Source: CAZKFN01 sp964552035 (lineage in GTDB: Bacteria; Bacteroidota; Bacteroidia; Flavobacteriales_E; Vicingaceae). From it: a stretch of 32,184 bases of DNA. The DNA lies in assembly GCA_964552035.1 (NCBI GenBank), contig CAZKFN010000017.1, positions 1 to 32,184 on the forward strand, read 5' to 3'. Made by a program: the position numbers and the translations under genes. Shown here piece after piece: positions 8,217-16,163 of this stretch; positions within the stretch are counted from its first letter, which is position 1; each line of letters opens with the position of its first letter. The notes beneath the pieces were generated by a model that was not told the origin of the DNA, searched no databases, and saw only the letters and a program-made list of their open reading frames with translations.

Positions 8217-8962
8217 TAGAAGTTAGTGTTACCTTTTGATTTCCACATCTTAATCAAAATAAAGCCAAAAAGCATTCCCCCTAGATGGGCAAAGTGCGCC
8301 ACATTATCTGCGGGATTATTAGATAAGCCCAGATAAAGCTCAAGCACTCCATAACCAATAACCATGTATTTGGCTTTGATTGGAATAGGTGGAATGAGCA
8401 ACATAAGTTGTGCATTGGGGAAAAGCATTCCAAAAGCCAATAAAATTCCAAAAACAGCTCCAGAAGCTCCTACTGTAGAGGTATTTATCATGGCATTTAA
8501 TTCACCAGCAACAGGGTCAATATAGTTTTTCCCAGATTGAAGAACACTTAAGCCATCTTTCAAAACTGTTTGATAAAGCATGGGGTCAATGTCGCTGATG
8601 AGCATTTGTATTCGAATTTCTGTCACCAGCATTTGGATTAATCCAGCACCAATCCCCGTAATCATATAGTAAATTAAAAAACGCTTTGGGCCCCATACCT
8701 GTTCGAGGATTCTACCAAACATCCAAAGGGCAAACATGTTAAAAAGAAGATGAGTAAAACCACCGTGCAAAAACATATAGCTAACCATTTGGTAGGGTTG
8801 AAAGGATTCACTAGACCAATGGTGTAGGCCTAACATACGAGCGATATCAACGCCATAATTTTCAGCTGCAATCATAGCTAAAAGCATGATTCCATTGATG
8901 ATAAGAAGGTTTTTAACTACTTCTGGTGTATCGCGAAAAGGGTTGTTTCTTCCGAAAATCAT
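8213..8962 (-). CDS. Rhomboid family intramembrane serine protease (first of a pair)
   Basis: The 249-residue protein has the rhomboid core: HGGFTHLLFNMFALWMFGR (conserved His and Asn), the nucleophile in VGASGAVFGILLAFG (GxSG form), and the catalytic His in HFAHLGGMLFGF. A long loop, roughly residues 118-160, lies between the early helices and the serine helix. It overlaps mutL by 4 bases upstream and the second rhomboid by 4 bases downstream, so the three genes form one tightly coupled unit. It probably cleaves membrane proteins within the bilayer; the targets are unknown. Confidence 0.92.
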   Translation of the reverse strand: MIFGRNNPFRDTPEVVKNLLIINGIMLLAMIAAENYGVDIARMLGLHHWSSESFQPYQMVSYMFLHGGFTHLLFNMFALWMFGRILEQVWGPKRFLIYYMITGIGAGLIQMLVTEIRIQMLISDIDPMLYQTVLKDGLSVLQSGKNYIDPVAGELNAMINTSTVGASGAVFGILLAFGMLFPNAQLMLLIPPIPIKAKYMVIGYGVLELYLGLSNNPADNVAHFAHLGGMLFGFILIKMWKSKGNTNFY

Positions 8963-10791
8963 TTCCTTTTAAATTGTTTATCTAATTCAGCAAGGGGGTA
9001 GGTGACAATAATGGGGTTTCCATCAAAATTAAAATTGGCCATTTCACAGGCAAACAACTCATCTATCATCTGCTGCATTTCTATTGTTGTCAATGTCTTT
9101 CCAGGCTTTATACTTAAGCTCCTAGCTAAGGACCGAATTAACTTTTCCCTAGCTTTATTTTTTAGTGGACCTTGTTCTGTTTTAAAGTCTTCTATCAATT
9201 GTTCTATTAGTGGAACAACACTTTGATTTTTAAGTTCTGCAGGTGCACCGTGGACGATAAGATCTGTTTTTCCAAACTCTCTGATATCAAAGCCCAGGGT
9301 TTTAAAATCTTCCATGAGGTCTTTGACCAATGCCATATCTTGAATGTTAAGACTAATGTTTTCAGGGAAAAGTAACTTTTGGGTATCACTTTTACCCTCT
9401 TTTAACCTTTTGCTAAGATTTTCATATAAAATTCTTTGGTGTGCCCTTTGTTGATCAATAATAATAAAACCCGATTTAATATGGCTTAAAATATATTTAT
9501 TGTGCAGTTGAATGACTTTTTTTTGAGATTGATCTTTATCGCTGCTGTAATTTTCGTCGCTTGAGACCCTTTTGTTTTGTTGAGGAATTCCTCGTTCTTG
9601 ATACAGCTTTTCCCAACTTTTTTCTATTTTGTTTTTTTCTCTTTGAAAAGGGAATTGAGAACTTCCTTCTTTTGATTTTTCTCTTTCAAAAGGATTAAAG
9701 GTAGGATCTACTTGAATGCTGGGCATACGAATAGCTTCTCCTTTTTTTAAGGGAGGAATATCAAAGCTGCTCTCTTTGTTAAAATCTAATGAAGGAGCGA
9801 CGTTATACTTGCCCAAAGCTTGTTTTACTGCCGTCCTAATAATGGCATAAATAGCCCTTTCTTCCTCAAATTTCACCTCCGTTTTTGTAGGATGAATGTT
9901 GATGTCAATTTTAGAAGGGTCAACCTCCAATTGCAAAAAGTAGGCGGGGAACTGATCGCTGGGCAATAAATCTTCATAAGCTTTAAAAATTGCATGATTA
10001 AAGTAGTTGCTTTTTATATACCGGTTGTTGACAAAGAGGTATTGTTCTCCGCGGGTTTTTTTAGCGTAAGCAGCTTTTCCAACAAATCCTGAAATCTTAA
10101 CAATATCTGTACTTTCTTCAACAGGTACAATACGTTCGTTGAATCTCTTTCCGAAAATATTGACAATGCGTTGCCTAAAATTCCCTGAAGGCAAATGATA
10201 CAGCTCATTGTTGTCGCTGTGAAGGCTCATGCTTATTTCTGGGTTAATTAGCGCAATTCGCAAAAAAGCTTCTATAATGTGTTTATTTTCTACAGCATTG
10301 CTTTTAAGAAAGTTTCTCCTCGCAGGAATGTTGAAAAATAAGTTTTTGACCAATATGGATGTTCCAGTTGAACATTGGCAAACTTCTTGACTTTTTACTT
10401 CACTACCTTCTAAAATCAAATGGGTTCCTAAATCTGAATCTTCTTTTCTGGTTTTGATTTCCATTTGAGAAACCGCAGCAATAGAAGGTAAAGCTTCTCC
10501 TCTAAACCCCATAGTGGTTAAAGAAAACAAATCTTCCACCCGTTTGATTTTAGAAGTAGCATGTCTTTCAAGAGAGAGTCGAGCATCCGTATCGCTCATT
10601 CCTTTGCCGTCATCTATTAATTGGATTAGTGTTTTTCCCGAGTTTTTAATAATCAATTGGATGCTAGTAGCTCCAGCATCTATTGCATTTTCCATAAGTT
10701 CTTTAACTACAGAAGCTGGGCGTTGTACTACCTCGCCAGCTGCAATTTGATTGGCTACTGAATCCGTTAAAAGTTGAATAATATCAGGCAT
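8959..10791 (-). CDS. mutL: DNA mismatch repair protein MutL
   Basis: The 610-residue protein has the complete GHKL ATPase region: VVKELMENAIDAGAT (catalytic Glu and Mg-binding Asn), DDGKGM, RHATSKI and TMGFRGEALPS, followed by the transducer domain with the HPTKTEVKF element. A poorly conserved charged linker (about residues 340-420) joins it to the C-terminal dimerisation domain. That domain has IIDQQRAHQRILYE in place of the endonuclease motif DQHAxxExxxxE and NFDGNP in place of the CPHGRP metal-binding motif, so nicking activity is doubtful. It couples mismatch recognition by MutS to downstream repair. It is first in a unit with two rhomboid genes. Confidence 0.95.
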   Translation of the reverse strand: MPDIIQLLTDSVANQIAAGEVVQRPASVVKELMENAIDAGATSIQLIIKNSGKTLIQLIDDGKGMSDTDARLSLERHATSKIKRVEDLFSLTTMGFRGEALPSIAAVSQMEIKTRKEDSDLGTHLILEGSEVKSQEVCQCSTGTSILVKNLFFNIPARRNFLKSNAVENKHIIEAFLRIALINPEISMSLHSDNNELYHLPSGNFRQRIVNIFGKRFNERIVPVEESTDIVKISGFVGKAAYAKKTRGEQYLFVNNRYIKSNYFNHAIFKAYEDLLPSDQFPAYFLQLEVDPSKIDINIHPTKTEVKFEEERAIYAIIRTAVKQALGKYNVAPSLDFNKESSFDIPPLKKGEAIRMPSIQVDPTFNPFEREKSKEGSSQFPFQREKNKIEKSWEKLYQERGIPQQNKRVSSDENYSSDKDQSQKKVIQLHNKYILSHIKSGFIIIDQQRAHQRILYENLSKRLKEGKSDTQKLLFPENISLNIQDMALVKDLMEDFKTLGFDIREFGKTDLIVHGAPAELKNQSVVPLIEQLIEDFKTEQGPLKNKAREKLIRSLARSLSIKPGKTLTTIEMQQMIDELFACEMANFNFDGNPIIVTYPLAELDKQFKRK

Positions 10792-10813
10792 TATAATTTT
10801 AAAAAGTCATTTG

Positions 10814-10821
10814 CAAAGTTA
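10814..10821 (-). promoter_or_regulatory. -7 promoter element for mutL-rhomboids
   Basis: The minus strand reads TAACTTTG, a full TAnnTTTG match, 22 bases upstream of the mutL ATG. No -33 element at normal spacing is obvious. Confidence 0.5.
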
Positions 10822-11414
10822 CTTAATTTCAAGGCGAAGATAAATGCTTTTTTATAGAAGTTTGACGAATATCTTTAACCGTTATTGTCAATAGCTTTAA
10901 AATAATTTATACTTATAAATTACATCAGTTTTAAAATATTTCCCAAGCAAAGTAGCGGAACAAAATAACAGGCAAACAAATTAAAAAACAGTCCACTTTC
11001 TTATCTTTCCAATAAAGCCAATTGTAGAGCCATAGTTGACTATAGTTCGAATTGGTAGGAGTTAACTCTCTAAAGAGGGTCTAGGAATAAATTAGTTTGG
11101 CATTGGGTACGTCAAAGAAGAAGCTGGTGGAATAAAATATAACAGGGCATAAAAAAATGGAAAGTGGGTTTGAAGTTTTAAGATTTTTGAAATAAAATGC
11201 ATCTTTTTTTTAAAATTCAATTTTTTTCCGGCTTGAGAGCAACAAATAAATGGGTGAACTAAAAGTAGGTAGAAAAGCTTATTTTTTTATCTAAGGAGGT
11301 ATCTTTTGGCGATTAAAAAACATATTTAAGTAAGTTTTAAAACAAAAAAATAGATACTCATATATTTACATTAAGTATTTAAGTATTTTAGCCAATTCAA
11401 ATAAAATATAACAA
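10822..11414. other. 593-base AT-rich intergenic region, no clear gene
   Basis: The gap separates the divergent mutL and antiporter genes. On the minus strand a frame of about 50 codons without a start codon (about 10934-11085) would encode a Trp/Tyr-rich peptide (QLWLYNWLYWKDKK); it may be a gene remnant or chance. Two loosely similar minus-strand stretches share the pattern GCC(C)TGTTAT..TTTATTCC, near 10958-10985 and 11125-11150, which suggests an old degenerate duplication. No RNA gene, IS element or terminator was recognised. Confidence 0.3.
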
Positions 11415-13448
11415 ATGCAAGAGGTACTCGAACAGTTATCAACACAATTTGAACTTCCCTTACAGAATCCGGTAATTATCTTTTCCCTTATTCTTTTTAT
11501 TATTTTATTGTCTCCACTTTTACTTAAGAAGATAAGGGTTCCAGGTATTATTGGTTTAATTATTTCGGGAATCATAATAGGTCCTGATGGTTTAAGATTA
11601 TTAGAAAACAATGAATTTGTCAATATCTTCTCTACCATAGGTCTCTTGTATATTATGTTTATTGCGGGATTGGAGTTAGACTTAAATCAATTTAAAGCCA
11701 ATAGAAACAAGAGTCTTCTCTTTGGATTTTTTACTTTTATGATTCCCTTGGCCATAGGTTTTCCTATATGTTACTATGTCTTAAGTATTTGGGACGATAA
11801 ATTTACATTTGAGGCCAGTTTATTGGTGGCATCAATGTTTGCTACTCATACTTTAGTAACTTATCCCATTGTCAGTAAGCTCAACATCTCCAAAGATAAA
11901 GCTGTAGCGGTTACCGTAGGGGCGACTATCTTAACAGACACTGCCGTATTAATTCTTTTTGCAGTGATTATGGGATCTTATCACGGTGGACTTTCACAAG
12001 AGTTTTGGGTTCGTCTTTTTATCTCTATTAGCTTATACTCAGCCATTATGTTTTTACTGATTCCTAGAATTGCTAAGTGGTTTTTTCAAACTATGGCCAG
12101 TGAAAAACACTCTCACTATATTTTTGTTTTAGCCGTTGTTTTCCTTGCAGCATTTTTAGCAGAAATTGCAGGCTTAGAATCAATTATTGGGGCCTTTTTT
12201 GCCGGATTAGCTTTAAATAAACTTATACCTAGATCTTCAGTATTGATGAATAGAATAGAGTTTATTGGAAACTCCCTCTTCATTCCTTTTTTCTTGATTT
12301 CTGTGGGAATGATTGTAGATGTTAGAGTGATTCTAAGTGGTCCTTTAGCTTTAATTATTGCTGCTGCTTTAACAGTCACTGCCATATTTGGGAAATGGTT
12401 GGCTGCTGCTTTAACTCGACTTACCTTTCGATTTACAAAAGCACAAAGCAACTTGGTATTTGGCTTAAGTGGAGCACATGCTGCAGCAACATTAGCGGTG
12501 ATTATGGTAGGACACGATGCAGGAATTATTGATGACAACATATTGAATGCCACGGTAATCATTATTCTTGTTACCTGTATTGTTTCTTCCTTTGTTACTG
12601 AAAAAGCTGCTAAACAAATTGTATTAGCTACTCAAGGTGAGGAGACTGAGCCGGACGAGGAATTTAGACAAGAATTTATTTTAATGCCTATTGCCAATAC
12701 ACATAACATTGAAAAAATGTTGGATTTTAGTGTATTTATAAAAGATAAAAAATCTGTAAATCCCCTCACCATATTAACGGTTGTCCCCAACGATGAGGAG
12801 GCTGAAGATAGGATTATGAAGGCTAAGCAAAGTTTGGGAAATTTTGTGAATGAAACCTCCGCTTCGGAAGTAGAAATTGATGTTAAAGTAAGAATTGATC
12901 CGAATGTAGCCAGTGGAATAACCACCTATGCAAGAGAGGTAATGGCAGATGTGATTATGCTGGGTTGGCCACAAAAAACAGGCTTTATTGAGCAGTTGAT
13001 TGGAGATAAAATGGACAGCATTATCTCTTTAACCGACAGAACATTATTCATCTGCGATTTTAAGAATCCACTTATAAATCATAAACGGTTATTTGTTGTC
13101 GTTCCTCCAGAAGGGGAATATGAAGACGGCTTTCCTTTTTGGCTTTCTAAAATTATTCAACTTTCTGAAGAGCTGTCTATCCCTATTGAGTTGTTTTCTA
13201 CTACAGCAACGTATAAGGCAGTTAAAAGATATTCCAAATCCAATAAACTTTCTCTTACGGTAAATCACAGTGAGTTTAGCGATTGGGAAGATTTTTTGAT
13301 TTTATCGAAAGATATTGTAAATACAGATTACTTAATCATGGTTTCAGCAAGAAAAGGTTCGGTCTCCCACGTAAGGCATTTGGATAGATTGCCGCTAAAG
13401 TTGGAAAAACATTTCCATGAGTTAAGTAAGATGATCATTTATCCTTAA
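11415..13448 (+). CDS. CPA2-type cation/proton antiporter with C-terminal UspA-like domain
   Basis: The 677-residue protein begins with about 12-13 hydrophobic segments (residues about 20-400), including IPGIIGLIISGIIIGPDGL-like and GLLYIMFIAGLELDLNQFK stretches typical of the KefB/NhaS3 (CPA2) family. FGLSGAHAAATLAVIMVGHD is the late, ion-path helix region. The soluble C-terminal half (from about residue 425) has features of a universal-stress-protein domain (LTILTVVPNDEEAEDRI and MADVIMLGWPQK), a common regulatory module in this family. It probably exchanges Na+ or K+ for H+ at the inner membrane for pH or ion balance. The ion cannot be told from the sequence. Confidence 0.88.
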   Translation: MQEVLEQLSTQFELPLQNPVIIFSLILFIILLSPLLLKKIRVPGIIGLIISGIIIGPDGLRLLENNEFVNIFSTIGLLYIMFIAGLELDLNQFKANRNKSLLFGFFTFMIPLAIGFPICYYVLSIWDDKFTFEASLLVASMFATHTLVTYPIVSKLNISKDKAVAVTVGATILTDTAVLILFAVIMGSYHGGLSQEFWVRLFISISLYSAIMFLLIPRIAKWFFQTMASEKHSHYIFVLAVVFLAAFLAEIAGLESIIGAFFAGLALNKLIPRSSVLMNRIEFIGNSLFIPFFLISVGMIVDVRVILSGPLALIIAAALTVTAIFGKWLAAALTRLTFRFTKAQSNLVFGLSGAHAAATLAVIMVGHDAGIIDDNILNATVIIILVTCIVSSFVTEKAAKQIVLATQGEETEPDEEFRQEFILMPIANTHNIEKMLDFSVFIKDKKSVNPLTILTVVPNDEEAEDRIMKAKQSLGNFVNETSASEVEIDVKVRIDPNVASGITTYAREVMADVIMLGWPQKTGFIEQLIGDKMDSIISLTDRTLFICDFKNPLINHKRLFVVVPPEGEYEDGFPFWLSKIIQLSEELSIPIELFSTTATYKAVKRYSKSNKLSLTVNHSEFSDWEDFLILSKDIVNTDYLIMVSARKGSVSHVRHLDRLPLKLEKHFHELSKMIIYP

Positions 13449-13495
13449 AGAGAAAAAGCATAACCGCAAAGCTAGATTGTTTTCGTGAAACCTAC

Positions 13496-13771
13496 TTATT
13501 TATAGAGAATATAGTAGGCAATAGCAAATAGTATGACGAGGATAACCACCAATCGTAGGTTGGATTTCTTAGAAAAATTAGAGGTCTTTTTATTAGTTCT
13601 CCATTGCTCTTTGAAGTTTCTTTGATAGCTTATGCTTGAGGAATCCTTTTGATTCAGCTCTGCTTTTTTTTGTGCATAACGCTTTTCCATCTCCTCCTTT
13701 CGTTCATCGTAAAAACGAGGTTGAAAGTTAAACGTTTTATTTTTTCTGGTTTTAAAAAAGGAACCTATCAT
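13496..13771 (-). CDS. Small conserved-looking protein with C-terminal membrane anchor
   Basis: The 91-residue protein has a basic, glutamine- and lysine-rich soluble part (residues 1-70, including QPRFYDERKEEMEKRYAQKK, which should be helical) and a single hydrophobic segment at the very C-terminus (LRLVVILVILFAIAYYILYK). This is a tail-anchored arrangement with the bulk of the protein in the cytoplasm. I do not recognise a named family; similar short proteins are common in Bacteroidota. It is in the same orientation as the upstream rplS gene but beyond its terminator, so it probably has its own promoter. Confidence 0.7.
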   Translation of the reverse strand: MIGSFFKTRKNKTFNFQPRFYDERKEEMEKRYAQKKAELNQKDSSSISYQRNFKEQWRTNKKTSNFSKKSNLRLVVILVILFAIAYYILYK

Positions 13772-13813
13772 TCTACTAAATTAAGAATAAAATAAAGCAC
13801 TTCACTTTTGAGT

Positions 13814-13842
13814 ATAAAAAAATCCCGCCATGGGCAGGATTT
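13814..13842 (-). terminator. Intrinsic terminator after rplS
   Basis: AAATCC-C-GCC and GGC-A-GGATTT form a 9-pair stem with one mismatch and a 3-base loop (ATG). On the minus strand it is followed by a run of seven T. It lies about 20 bases beyond the rplS stop. Confidence 0.75.
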
Positions 13843-13861
13843 TATAGAAATTATAGTAATC

Positions 13862-14236
13862 TTATTTTTCTTCTTTTGCCTTAATAAGAATTCTTTCTTT
13901 AACTTTAGTAGCTTTTCCTGATCGCTTTCTAAGGTAAAAGATTCTAGCTCTTCTGACACTACCGTATTTGTTAACTTTAATGCTATCGATTAAAGGGGAG
14001 CAAATAGGGAAAACCCTTTCTACACCTACACCACCAGAAACTTTACGTACGGTGAAGGTCTCTTTAGCGCCAATTCCTCTTCTTTGTAACACGGTTCCCT
14101 GAAATACTTGAATACGTTCTTTATCTCCCTCACGAATGGTATAGGAAACTGAAACGTTATCTCCAGCTTTAAAATCAGGAATATTATTTGCTTCTATTAA
14201 GTCTTGTTCTACGAATTTTATTGCGTCCATTTTCAT
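13862..14236 (-). CDS. rplS: 50S ribosomal protein L19
   Basis: The 124-residue protein matches L19, which sits at the 30S-50S interface. Landmarks are KFVEQDL near the start, FKAGDNVSVSYTIREGDKER, FQGTVLQRRGIGAKETFTVR, VGVERVFPICSPLIDSIKV and GSVRRARIFYLRKRSGKA. Two ATG codons 6 bases apart (14236 and 14230) could serve as the start; the hairpin just before the first favours a tightly controlled start there. It follows trmD in the same orientation, the common trmD-rplS order, but has its own -7 element at 14266-14273 and its own terminator. Confidence 0.96.
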   Translation of the reverse strand: MKMDAIKFVEQDLIEANNIPDFKAGDNVSVSYTIREGDKERIQVFQGTVLQRRGIGAKETFTVRKVSGGVGVERVFPICSPLIDSIKVNKYGSVRRARIFYLRKRSGKATKVKERILIKAKEEK

Positions 14237-14262
14237 TCCAATATATATACTCCAAAATTGGA
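14237..14262 (-). promoter_or_regulatory. Possible structured leader of rplS
   Basis: On the minus strand CCAAT (14257-14261) can pair with ATTGG (14238-14242), with the intervening AT-rich bases in the loop. The right arm ends one base before the ATG at 14236, so the stem would cover the ribosome entry site. Leaders that let a ribosomal protein control its own synthesis are known for several L19 genes. Whether this short element is one is inference. Confidence 0.35.
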
Positions 14263-14265
14263 AGG

Positions 14266-14273
14266 CAAAAGTA
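14266..14273 (-). promoter_or_regulatory. -7 promoter element for rplS
   Basis: TACTTTTG on the minus strand, a full TAnnTTTG match, 30 bases upstream of the first rplS ATG and within the 64-base gap after trmD. Confidence 0.5.
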
Positions 14274-14300
14274 AGGTATTAAATTAAATTGACAAGCACT

Positions 14301-14987
14301 TTATTCAGAATATTTTTTAAAAATATCCGGCCTTCGTTCTTGGGTCCGTTTTAAACTTTGTTCATGTCTCCATAATTCAATATTTTTTTCATGCCCAGAT
14401 AAAAGTACTTCCGGTACTTCCCAACCCTTGTATTCTGCAGGGCGGGTATAAACGGGAGGTGCAAGCAGATCGTCTTGAAAGGAATCGGAAAGAGCGGAAC
14501 TTTCATCGTTTAATACCCCTGGAAGTAAACGGACAATACTATCGGCCAAAACAGCGGCAGCTAATTCCCCACCAGAAAGTACATAATCTCCTATGGAAAT
14601 TTCTTTGGTAATAAGGTGCTTTCGAATTCTTTCATCAATTCCTTTATAATGTCCGGCTAATAGAATGATGTTTTTCTTTAAAGACAATTGATTGCTCATT
14701 TGCTGATTTAAAACTTCTCCATCCGGTGTTAAAAAAATGACCTCATCGTAATGATTTTTACTTTTTAAAGCTTCAATACATCGATCAATAGGTTCAATCT
14801 GCATCACCATACCAGCTCCTCCTCCAAAGGCATAATCATCTACCGATTTTTGGGGATGTAAACTATAATCCCTTAAATGGTGGATATGCACTTCAGCAAG
14901 CCCCTTCTTTTGAGCTCTGTGCATTATAGATGCTGAAAAATATCCTTCTATCAATTCTGGAAGTACAGTGATAATATCAATCCTCAT
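14301..14987 (-). CDS. trmD: tRNA (guanine(37)-N1)-methyltransferase
   Basis: The 228-residue protein is a full-length TrmD, the SPOUT (knotted) enzyme that methylates G37 next to the anticodon using S-adenosylmethionine and prevents +1 frameshifting. MRIDIITVLPELIEGYF opens the protein. The SAM-binding knot is seen in IILLAGHYKGIDERI and in SIGDYVLSGGELAAAVLADS, with the flexible YTRPAEYKGWEVPEVLLSG segment and the C-terminal WRHEQSLKRTQERRPD. A -7 element at 15003-15010 places its transcription start close to the ATG. rplS follows 64 bases downstream. Confidence 0.97.
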   Translation of the reverse strand: MRIDIITVLPELIEGYFSASIMHRAQKKGLAEVHIHHLRDYSLHPQKSVDDYAFGGGAGMVMQIEPIDRCIEALKSKNHYDEVIFLTPDGEVLNQQMSNQLSLKKNIILLAGHYKGIDERIRKHLITKEISIGDYVLSGGELAAAVLADSIVRLLPGVLNDESSALSDSFQDDLLAPPVYTRPAEYKGWEVPEVLLSGHEKNIELWRHEQSLKRTQERRPDIFKKYSE

Positions 14988-15002
14988 AAAAATAATTTGC
15001 TA

Positions 15003-15010
15003 CAAAAATA
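15003..15010 (-). promoter_or_regulatory. -7 promoter element for trmD
   Basis: TATTTTTG on the minus strand, 15 bases upstream of the trmD ATG at 14987. The implied 5' leader is only several bases long. Confidence 0.5.
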
Positions 15011-15052
15011 TGATTTTTAGATTTTGAAATCACTTTCAGATTAAAGCTTTGG

Positions 15053-15060
15053 TATTTTTG
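15053..15060 (+). promoter_or_regulatory. -7 promoter element that decides the mltG start
   Basis: TATTTTTG matches TAnnTTTG and lies 18 bases upstream of the ATG at 15079. A longer reading frame starting with TTG at 15049 would begin before this element, so it cannot be the start on a transcript made from here. Confidence 0.5.
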
Positions 15061-15078
15061 AACTTTATTAAAATTTCA

Positions 15079-16122
15079 ATGAAAAAGAAAAATAAAGGCA
15101 AAGGAATAGGACTTCTAATTTTTATCCTTCTCTTTGGTATGGCAGCATGGATAACTTTTGAGTATTATAAAAAAATTTATCAATCAACTACCAGCTTTAA
15201 AGGAGAAGAATACTTTTATGTCTATAGCCATTGGGAAATGAAAGATTTAAAAGAAGGATTACTTCAACAAAATATTATCAACGATCTTTCTTCATTTGAA
15301 TGGGTAGCGGATAAAAAGGAGTTTAAAAAACCTATAGCTGGGAAATATTTAATTCATGAGGGAATTAACAATAATGAATTGGTAAACCTCCTGCGATCTG
15401 GACAACAAGAAACCGTCCAACTAACTTTTAATAACATTAGATTAGTAGAACAACTTGCCGGTCGAGTTGCGCAACAATTAGAATTGGACTCCATAACTTT
15501 GTTAAATCAATTAAAAAATGAAGAATTAGCTCGTCAATATGGTTTTACTGCTTCTACTTTTATTCTAATGTTTTTGCCCAATACCTACGAGTTTTATTGG
15601 AGTACCTCTACAGAAAAGTTCATTCAAAGAATGGCTAGAGAATACAAAACCTTTTGGACAGAAGAACGCCAACAAAAAGCAAGAAATATCGGTTTAAGCC
15701 AATCGGAAGTTGGAGTTTTGGCTTCTATTGTTAAAGCTGAGCAGTTGCTTCATGCAGAAGAAAGACCCCGCATTGCTGGGTTATATTTGAATCGTTTAAA
15801 AATAGGAATGCCGCTACAATCTGACCCTACTTTGATTTATGCTTTAAATGATTTTAGTATTAAAAGAGTGTTAAATGAGCATAAAACAGTAGAGTCTTTA
15901 TACAACACCTATAAGTATAAAGGTTTACCACCAGGGCCAATTTATTTGCCTTCTGGAAGTGCCATTGATGCGGTATTGAATTACGAAAAAAGTGATTACC
16001 TCTATATGTGTGCTAAAGAAGATTTTTCTGGATATCACCATTTTAGTAAAAGTTTAAGACAACATAACATTCATGCCAAAGCTTATCAAAATGCTTTAAA
16101 TAGTCGTAAAATAATGCGTTAA
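15079..16122 (+). CDS. mltG: Endolytic murein transglycosylase MltG (YceG-like)
   Basis: The 347-residue protein has a short basic N-terminus (MKKKNKGKGIG), one membrane segment (LLIFILLFGMAAWITFEYY) and a large periplasmic domain. A LysM-like region (about residues 35-110) is followed by the YceG catalytic domain: FILMFLPNTYEFYWST, LASIVKAEQLLHAEERPRI (containing the conserved Glu), GLYLNRLKIGMPLQSDPTLI, and the terminal GLPPGPIYLPSGSAIDAVLN. MltG cuts nascent peptidoglycan strands and is thought to set glycan length. I used the ATG at 15079 because the upstream TTG start precedes the -7 element. Confidence 0.93.
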   Translation: MKKKNKGKGIGLLIFILLFGMAAWITFEYYKKIYQSTTSFKGEEYFYVYSHWEMKDLKEGLLQQNIINDLSSFEWVADKKEFKKPIAGKYLIHEGINNNELVNLLRSGQQETVQLTFNNIRLVEQLAGRVAQQLELDSITLLNQLKNEELARQYGFTASTFILMFLPNTYEFYWSTSTEKFIQRMAREYKTFWTEERQQKARNIGLSQSEVGVLASIVKAEQLLHAEERPRIAGLYLNRLKIGMPLQSDPTLIYALNDFSIKRVLNEHKTVESLYNTYKYKGLPPGPIYLPSGSAIDAVLNYEKSDYLYMCAKEDFSGYHHFSKSLRQHNIHAKAYQNALNSRKIMR

Positions 16123-16128
16123 AATGAA

Positions 16129-16136
16129 TACTTTTG
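16129..16136 (+). promoter_or_regulatory. -7 promoter element for the phosphohexomutase gene
   Basis: TACTTTTG matches TAnnTTTG and lies 27 bases upstream of the ATG at 16164, in the 41-base gap after mltG. Confidence 0.5.
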
Positions 16137-16163
16137 CAAACCGAAAATGAATTAGACTAGATT

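Noticed and set aside
12116..12562. Minus-strand 148-codon frame inside the antiporter gene
   Set aside because: It is the antisense shadow of membrane-helix codons; the antiporter frame is clearly the real one.
13768..13959. Minus-strand 63-codon frame over the 3' end of rplS
   Set aside because: It overlaps rplS in another frame and runs through the terminator hairpin.
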